Below are positions 59,241 through 64,000 of a DNA stretch of 64,000 nt, one piece after another. Location: contig NC_021915.1 in assembly GCF_000442645.1 (NCBI RefSeq), forward strand, positions 1,984,001 to 2,048,000. Direction: 5' to 3'. This DNA is from Corynebacterium maris DSM 45190. Its GTDB lineage: Bacteria; Actinomycetota; Actinomycetes; Mycobacteriales; Mycobacteriaceae. Under the pieces are notes generated by a model. It had not been told where the DNA came from. It saw only the letters and a list, made by a program, of their open reading frames with translations, and made no database searches. The position numbers and the translations under genes were made by a program. Every line of letters begins with the position of its first letter. Position 1 is the first letter of the stretch.

Positions 59241-60002
59241 TCAGTCGAAGGGCCAGCGACTCGCCTTGCCGCCGGACAGGGCGAAGTATGCGTCCCGGAT
59301 GATTCCCATGGACAGCGCCCGGGCCAGGGACGTGTCTCTGGCACGGAAGGCCTCGTGGAGGCGCACGTGATCACGGGTGGATGCCTCCATCCGTCCCGGC
59401 AAGGCCATCGACCTGCGTCGCAGCCCCAAGCTAGTCAGTCCTAACGAATCGACTGTCTCCGCCACGAACTGGTTATCTGCGATACGGGTGGCGTCCTCGC
59501 CAAAGTGGACGTTGGCCCAGAAGAAACGATTGACATCGCCAGCGCTGCTGGCCGCTTGCATCTCCTCAACGTGCTGCCAGAGCTTGTCCAGGTCGTCACC
59601 CACCCAGTTGAGGCAGATCGACATGGACATGTAACCGGTCAACAGTGCGCGGGTCTCGTAGATCTTGTCCACGCGAACATTCAGATAATCTTTGACCACT
59701 GGGCGGCGCCGCGCCGGCACTTCCACCAGCCCTTGCTTCTCCAACATGAGAAGTGCTTCACGCACCGGAGTCCGGGAGCTGTTGAAATCACTGGCCAAAT
59801 CCACGGAGTTCAGGTCACTGCCCGGCAGCAATTCCCCTTGGATGATCCGCATGCCCACGTCAATGGCGATGCGGCCAGCCAGCGAACCATTGCCATCCTC
59901 GACGCCTAGTTGGCGGGCAAGGATCGACTTCAGGTTCCTCTCTTCATCGTCAGTCTCGTGCTGGTGGTTGGAACTGTCGTTTGAATCAAATGAGGCATTC
60001 AT
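59241..60002 (-). CDS. GntR-family regulator with FCD effector domain (FadR subfamily)
   Basis: A 253-residue transcription factor. The winged HTH spans about residues 42-105, with SDLNSVDLASDFNSSRTPVREALLMLE matching the GntR recognition region (LA..F..SRTPVREAL). The C-terminal all-helical FCD domain has metal-binding-type residues in SAGDVNRFFWANVHFGED and LHEAFRARD. FCD regulators bind organic acids and usually repress adjacent catabolic genes. It is the only regulator in the island, so it is the best candidate to bind the six GTGTCGAC elements. ATG 60000-60002 is used; ATG 60021-60023 would add seven residues. No copy of the element was seen before its own gene, so it may not be autoregulated. 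Confidence 0.9.
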   Translation of the reverse strand: MNASFDSNDSSNHQHETDDEERNLKSILARQLGVEDGNGSLAGRIAIDVGMRIIQGELLPGSDLNSVDLASDFNSSRTPVREALLMLEKQGLVEVPARRRPVVKDYLNVRVDKIYETRALLTGYMSMSICLNWVGDDLDKLWQHVEEMQAASSAGDVNRFFWANVHFGEDATRIADNQFVAETVDSLGLTSLGLRRRSMALPGRMEASTRDHVRLHEAFRARDTSLARALSMGIIRDAYFALSGGKASRWPFD

Positions 60003-60379
60003 CGGCAGGGCGATTCCTTTCATACGACAAGCGAGCTGCGCTATGTGTGTGGGAAGCCATGCCGGGCCCCACAGCTCCGCACTCCCCACAAATTTAGTAC
60101 ACCCGTATAGCGCGCGGTCCCCTACCATCATCCAAAAGTCGAAACAGTGGCCCGACTTACCTACCGGGGCACGACAGAGGCGGCACCCCACACGTCGCCA
60201 CGATGTTTCAGGAAGATACACCCGCCTGCCGCCACACTCAACCAGCGGGCGATGATCTTGGGATCGACTTCGGGGCCGGGACCACTTTCACGGCCTGAGC
60301 CACGACATCACTCACCACAGTCCCCATTTCATCACCTGACAATTCTTTGCCGAGGGGTGAGGTCGACCCACCACTCCGG
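60003..60379. other. Intergenic between GntR regulator and MetX-like hydrolase
   Basis: About 375 bp. An AT-richer part near 60085-60120 (AAATTTAGTACACCCGTATA) is promoter-like for the leftward regulator. No other gene or repeat recognised. Confidence 0.35.
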
Positions 60380-61429
60380 TCAGGACGCGAACAACTCCCC
60401 GAGATGCCGGTCGATCTGCTCCATATAGGTCGGCTCGAAGTTAAACAGCGCGAAATGCCCGGCAATGTCTTCGATGACGCGGAGTTCAGCGTTCGGGATC
60501 AGCTCCGCCTCGGCAGCGCAATCGCGAGCGGGAAAGAACATGTCTTCGCTGATCGGCATGACGAAGACTTTCGCCGTGATCTGCCCCAGCGCCGCGGCCA
60601 GGTCATCGCCGCGCAGGCGGGCGACGTCGCCGTACTGCCATTTGCGCCCCATGGCGATCAGCGAATTCGGGTCAAGCGCGGCAAAAGTCGGCTCTAAGAA
60701 TTCCCTCACCGCCTGATCGCGGCTCTCCAGTTCCAGGGCCCGCCAGCGTTCCTGCTTCCACCATTCCGTGGACAGCCCCATGATTGCCCACACTCGGGCA
60801 TGCCGTTTGAGCCCCTCCATGACGTCCTCGTGGGAGCCGTATTCGCCGTCGTTGAACCCGGGATCCGAGGTGACGGCGTCCATAAGCACCTGGGTGAACA
60901 GGTAGTCGTGCGGGGTGTTCTGGGCGGTGCCGGCGATCGGGGCGGCGCGCTTGACCTTGTCGGGAAAGCGCACGGCCCACTCGTAAGTCTGCTGCGCGCC
61001 CATGGATCCACCGACGACGGCGAAGAGTTCGGTCACCCCGAAGTGCTCACGCAGCAACCGTTCCTGGGCGACGACGTCGTCGCCGATCGAGACGAACGGG
61101 AACTTCGACATGGCGATGGACTCATCATCAGTGTTGTGCGGCGACGTGGACAACCCGTTGCCGATCTGGTTGACGATGACGATGAAATACTTCTCCGGGT
61201 TGAGCGCGTGCTCTGGACCGATGTAGGACTCCAGCCACGCCTGGTGCGTGCCCGTGAACCAGGTCGGGATGAGAATCGCGTTGTCCTTGGCCTCGTTGAG
61301 CTCGCCGCGGGTGGCCACCGCCAGCTCGCAGTTCTCAATCACCTCGCCGTTTTCCAGGTCGAGGCGGCCAATGCCGATCATCTCGTAAGGGCCGTGGACT
61401 TCGGGGGTGTAGAAATCGTTGTGGTACAT
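60380..61429 (-). CDS. MetX-like alpha/beta hydrolase (homoserine O-acetyltransferase family homologue)
   Basis: A 349-residue alpha/beta hydrolase of the homoserine acetyltransferase branch. S142 in VVGGSMGAQQTYEWAVRFP is the nucleophile; NQIGNGLSTSPHNT is the family segment before it. The acid is in the MPISEDMFF region and His in DIAGHFALFNF. True MetX has GGSMGGMQALEW and residues for homoserine that are not conserved here, so it is probably a hydrolase or acyltransferase of other specificity. ATG 61427-61429 is the start. The upstream palindrome at 61509-61525 may regulate it. Confidence 0.85.
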   Translation of the reverse strand: MYHNDFYTPEVHGPYEMIGIGRLDLENGEVIENCELAVATRGELNEAKDNAILIPTWFTGTHQAWLESYIGPEHALNPEKYFIVIVNQIGNGLSTSPHNTDDESIAMSKFPFVSIGDDVVAQERLLREHFGVTELFAVVGGSMGAQQTYEWAVRFPDKVKRAAPIAGTAQNTPHDYLFTQVLMDAVTSDPGFNDGEYGSHEDVMEGLKRHARVWAIMGLSTEWWKQERWRALELESRDQAVREFLEPTFAALDPNSLIAMGRKWQYGDVARLRGDDLAAALGQITAKVFVMPISEDMFFPARDCAAEAELIPNAELRVIEDIAGHFALFNFEPTYMEQIDRHLGELFAS

Positions 61430-61508
61430 GACGCTCCGATCAACGTTGCCTGTGGGTTAGGCCACATTCTAGACGCAGTGGCTGGTCATGCGCCGGGGAA
61501 TGAAATCC

Positions 61509-61525
61509 TGTCAACACAATTGACA
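61509..61525. promoter_or_regulatory. Palindrome upstream of the MetX-like gene
   Basis: TGTCAA-N5-TTGACA, perfect 6-bp arms, 80 bp before the start codon; on the minus strand TTGACA could also serve as -35 box. Candidate operator. Confidence 0.4.
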
Positions 61526-61694
61526 TAGACCTCCCCCGCCCCCGAGGCTCGCCGCCCCACAAGCCGCCACCCCTGAACCCCGTAGACCCGCCATTCCCAG
61601 GGCATACCCGAAAGGGGGAGCCGCTAGGGGAATCGCCGCCCAGGGGATACATTAAAAGTATTAAGGTTCTTGCCAGCTCATAGTCAGGGTTTGT

Positions 61695-62219
61695 ATGTCT
61701 CTGTTCCGTCCCCAATTCGGATCCCCCTCTCGTCGCATGAAGACCGCCATGATCGGCGCGCTCGTCGCCGTCATCGCCCCGCTGTCCGCCTGCGGCTCCG
61801 AGACAGTCGAGGTCGAGGTGCCTGGCCCGACCGTGACCTCCACCGTCACGACGACCGCCTCCCCCACCACGAAAACCACCACCAAGACCACCACGGTGAC
61901 TGAATCGGCCGAACCCACCACAGAACCCACCACCGAGCCCGCGGCGGCCACGACGACGGCCCCCGCCGACTCATCCTCTGGCGCAGGCGCGGGAGCTGGA
62001 GCTGGCGCAGGCTCGGACGTAAACACCCGCCGGGCCGGCATCGCAAACTCCCCCGCCCCGGCACCGGCCCCTGCGCCTGCCCCGGCCCCGGCACCCGCGA
62101 GCACGTACTACAAGAACTGCACTGCGGCACGGGCGGCAGGCGCCGCCCCCGTCTACGCCGGCTCCCCCGGTTACGGCCGCCACCTGGACCGCGACGGCGA
62201 CGGCATCGGCTGCGAGTAA
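61695..62219 (+). CDS. Excalibur-domain secreted lipoprotein-like protein
   Basis: A 174-residue surface protein. A signal region with lipobox-like IAPLSAC (Cys 33 from this start) leads to a long low-complexity linker: Thr-rich (TVTTTASPTTKTTTKTTT), then Gly-Ala repeats, then Ala-Pro repeats. The last 40 residues form an excalibur calcium-binding domain: YYKNCTAARAAGAAPVYAG followed by DRDGDGIGCE, where the Asp cluster and two Cys are the family hallmark. CAGGG precedes ATG 61695; ATG 61737 is an alternative that starts right at the signal peptide. The final 118 bp are duplicated in the next gene. Confidence 0.88.
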   Translation: MSLFRPQFGSPSRRMKTAMIGALVAVIAPLSACGSETVEVEVPGPTVTSTVTTTASPTTKTTTKTTTVTESAEPTTEPTTEPAAATTTAPADSSSGAGAGAGAGAGSDVNTRRAGIANSPAPAPAPAPAPAPAPASTYYKNCTAARAAGAAPVYAGSPGYGRHLDRDGDGIGCE

Positions 62220-62820
62220 TCTCGCCCCACGGCCCCATAAAGCGAAGACACGGCCTACGACCACCAGGATGTGATCATGGGCCGCGCCCGCACTGCAGGA
62301 CCATGGTCGAAAGAGCACGGACGCCGCAGCGCTGAGTGCACGGCCACCAACACCGCCCGCGCTACCACTGGTGGGTACCTAGCTTCAAATATTTCTGCCG
62401 ACCGTCTAACTCTGGTGCGCACCACTTGCGCGCCCTGCCGGTAGTCGATTCTTCACCCGCCTGCACGATGCTCACCGCAGCGTAGAAATCGTCAGGGCCA
62501 GACGCTCCAGACTAGGCAGACCGAGCTCCCTTGCCGCGCAGTGGTGGCAGTTCCCCCTGGTTCGCCAGTCCACCTACAGCCACTACTGCAAGGCCTGTCA
62601 CCGTTATTAACGCCCCTTGGGGCCCGCCCGAACCCGCGAGTGGAACAATAAATAGTGAGACACCTAACTTACCCTTGCCATTTCCCTTTCTTCTTCCTGT
62701 GTGTATCCTAAAAACATTCTGATTCGGCCCTCTGCTTCCAGATTCTCCCCGAGCTGTTGCGGCTGATTCACCTGTTCAGCGCTTACCCACAAGGGGTAGA
62801 CGCTTGCCGAAAGGGTCACC
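62220..62820. other. Intergenic between the two excalibur genes
   Basis: About 600 bp with no supported gene. The first 60 bp contain CGGCCTACGACC...GATCATGGGCCG, a degenerate version of the hairpin that follows the second excalibur gene. AT-richer sequence at 62640-62720 may carry the promoter of the next gene. Confidence 0.4.
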
Positions 62821-63774
62821 GTGGACACCGCTAGCCATCACAGCGAAGAACAAAAGAAACCATCGAGAATTGGGACCATTGTCGCTTGGATCGTAGTAAT
62901 ATTTTTCGGCATCGGAGCCGTAGGTTTCTTAAGCGAAGGCAGTGCCTCCGAGAGAATCGGTGGTTTTCTTGCCTCACTGGCATTCGCCCTTCCCGCCGCG
63001 TGGTTGTTGTACTGCCGACACCGGGATCACAAAGCCCACGAGAACTATGCTGCAGCAGCGGAAACTGAAGCACCCTCTCCAGGAAACCCCTTCGCCACCC
63101 ACGAAATGGCGGCTATACAGCCCCCGCACCGGAAGCCTCGCCGGTGGGGGCGGGTCGCCGGAGCTTCCGTCGTCATGGCTCTGATCGGCATTCTGATCAT
63201 GCCCACGCCGGAACCGGTGGACGTCCAGCCTGCTGCGGAGGAAGTCACCTCGCCGACCCAAACTCCCACCCCGACCCCCGATGAGCGTGAGGAAGAAAAG
63301 CGGAAGGCGGAAAAGGAGCGGGAGGCTGAGAAGAGCCGCGTCGAGGAATCGAAGGAGAAGGCGGCGGAAGAATCTGCCGCCAAGGAGTCGGAGAAGCGAG
63401 AGGCAGAGAAGTCCGCCGCCCGGGAATCGGAGCGGCAGGCCGCCGAGGAGGCTGCTGAGGAGCAGGCCCGCGAGGAAGAAGCGGCCCGAGAGCAGGAAGA
63501 GCGAGATAGGGTCGCCCGAGAAGAAGCGGAACGTGAGCGCATCGCTCAAGAGGAAGCGGCAGCTGCCGCCGAGCGGACTCGGATCCAACAGCAGCAGCAG
63601 TTCGTCCCGGCGCCAGCACCCGCGCCCGCACCTGTCCCGGCACCCGCCCCCGCCAGCACGTACTACAAGAACTGCGCTGCGGCGCGGGCGGCAGGCGCCG
63701 CTCCCGTCTATGCCGGCTCCCCCGGTTACGGCTCCCACCTAGACCGCGACGGCGACGGCATCGGCTGCGAGTAA
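62821..63774 (+). CDS. Membrane protein with charged coiled-coil and C-terminal excalibur domain
   Basis: A 317-residue protein. GTG 62821 starts MDTASHHSEEQKKPSRIG; three hydrophobic helices follow (about 18-37, 47-65, 112-127). Then comes a ~110-residue Glu/Lys/Arg/Ala-rich helix (EEEKRKAEKEREAEKSRVEE and onward), almost certainly a long coiled coil or single alpha-helix rod. A Gln run and Ala-Pro repeats lead to an excalibur domain identical in design to the one at 61695-62219 (YYKNCAAARAAGAAPVYAG, DRDGDGIGCE). The rod would hold the calcium-binding domain away from the membrane in the wall. Function unknown. Confidence 0.85.
   Translation: MDTASHHSEEQKKPSRIGTIVAWIVVIFFGIGAVGFLSEGSASERIGGFLASLAFALPAAWLLYCRHRDHKAHENYAAAAETEAPSPGNPFATHEMAAIQPPHRKPRRWGRVAGASVVMALIGILIMPTPEPVDVQPAAEEVTSPTQTPTPTPDEREEEKRKAEKEREAEKSRVEESKEKAAEESAAKESEKREAEKSAARESERQAAEEAAEEQAREEEAAREQEERDRVAREEAERERIAQEEAAAAAERTRIQQQQQFVPAPAPAPAPVPAPAPASTYYKNCAAARAAGAAPVYAGSPGYGSHLDRDGDGIGCE
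63657..63774 (+). repeat. Duplicated excalibur module (second copy of 62102-62219)
   Basis: The last 118 bp of both excalibur genes are near-identical, with about 8-9 differences that are partly silent, while everything upstream differs. The similarity continues weakly past the stop codon into the terminator hairpin. This indicates recent duplication or gene conversion of the module. Confidence 0.85.
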
Positions 63775-63794
63775 CCTCGCTCCATAAAACACCG

Positions 63795-63834
63795 ACCCGG
63801 CCCACGATCGCATGCTGCTGATCGTGGGCCGGGT
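63795..63834 (+). terminator. Terminator-like hairpin after the second excalibur gene
   Basis: Perfect 15-bp arms (ACCCGGCCCACGATC at 63795-63809 and its complement at 63820-63834) with a 10-base loop, 20 bp after the stop. It lies between convergent genes; no strong T-tract. Confidence 0.75.
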
Positions 63835-63879
63835 TCGTGATGCGCAAGGTTATCCGGGCGACCTCACCCGCTTCAGCGA

Positions 63880-64000
63880 TTAGCGGAGCAGGGAGCTGGA
63901 GAGGTTGCTGGAGAAGTCGGCCAGGCCATCGCCGCCGGTGTTCCCCTCGTCGATGTTCTCGTCCTCGTCCACATCGTCCGCGACCTCACCTTCACCGTCG
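63880..64000 (-). CDS. C-terminal end of an unknown acidic protein, cut by window edge
   Basis: Minus-strand frame ending at TAA 63880-63882. The last 39 residues are acidic and Gly-rich (DGEGEVADDVDEDENIDEG) and finish with LADFSSNLSSSLLR. The rest lies beyond the window. No family can be named; the tail resembles linkers of secreted corynebacterial proteins. Confidence 0.55.
   Translation of the reverse strand, partial: DGEGEVADDVDEDENIDEGNTGGDGLADFSSNLSSSLLR

Noticed and set aside
60380..61429. True homoserine O-acetyltransferase MetX
   Set aside because: The nucleophile region is GGSMGAQQTYEW instead of GGSMGGMQALEW, and there is no methionine-pathway neighbour.
62531..62722. 63-codon frame between the excalibur genes
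   Set aside because: No ribosome site, no domain, extends over the probable promoter of the next gene.
1..64000. CRISPR array, insertion sequence, prophage or integrase genes
   Set aside because: No regularly spaced repeats, transposase motifs or phage genes were seen on either strand; capsule and catabolic islands lack visible mobility genes.

Overview
High-GC DNA with dense, often ATGA/GTGA-overlapping genes points to an actinobacterium, most likely Corynebacterium or a close relative. Supporting signs are an ArsR with cysteines exactly at positions 15, 16 and 55 (the C. glutamicum arrangement), a mycothiol-type ArsC, two excalibur-domain proteins and a GlxR-like box. The species cannot be fixed from this window.

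Layout. 1-768 is the end of a luciferase-like flavin oxidoreductase. 840-4340 is a divergent arsenic resistance locus: arsC-acr3 to the left, arsR, a flavin monooxygenase and a GNAT acetyltransferase to the right. 4350-11159 holds ordinary chromosomal genes: a lipoprotein, a secreted Rib-like protein, two hydrolases, a TRIC-type channel and a membrane acyltransferase. 11629-36354 is a Wzx/Wzy-type capsule locus. It has the three enzymes for UDP-N-acetyl-L-fucosamine (CapE, CapF, CapG), a PglF-type dehydratase with a PglE-type aminotransferase for a 4-amino sugar, an initiating sugar transferase, two GT4 glycosyltransferases, a flippase, a polymerase, a BY-kinase with its phosphatase, and ugd and galU. 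It also contains two ATP-grasp ligases, an adenylate-forming CapK-like protein and a fold-III PLP decarboxylase relative. Together these suggest an amino-acid-derived decoration of the polysaccharide.

36623-42193 is a mixed stretch: a cupin, a decayed DUF6308-like gene joined to a truncated iron-transport binding protein, a CAU-anticodon tRNA, a Tat-exported PhoD phosphatase and a two-domain VOC dioxygenase. 42305-60002 is a catabolic island: a TRAP transporter, a second permease, a P450 with FAD reductase and a free-standing PDR-type ferredoxin, a lactonase-like MBL protein, three SDRs, an amidohydrolase, MmgE/PrpD, aldehyde dehydrogenase, a CaiB-type CoA-transferase and an FCD-type GntR regulator. 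Six intergenic copies of AGTGTCGAC[A/T] tie its promoters together, and the GntR protein is the natural candidate to bind them. The island probably imports an unidentified carboxylate or cyclic compound, hydroxylates it, oxidises or opens the product, and feeds CoA esters to central metabolism.

60380-64000 has a MetX-like hydrolase, two excalibur-domain proteins whose final ~118 bp are near-identical copies, and the acidic C-terminus of a gene leaving the window. No CRISPR array, insertion sequence, phage gene or rRNA was recognised.
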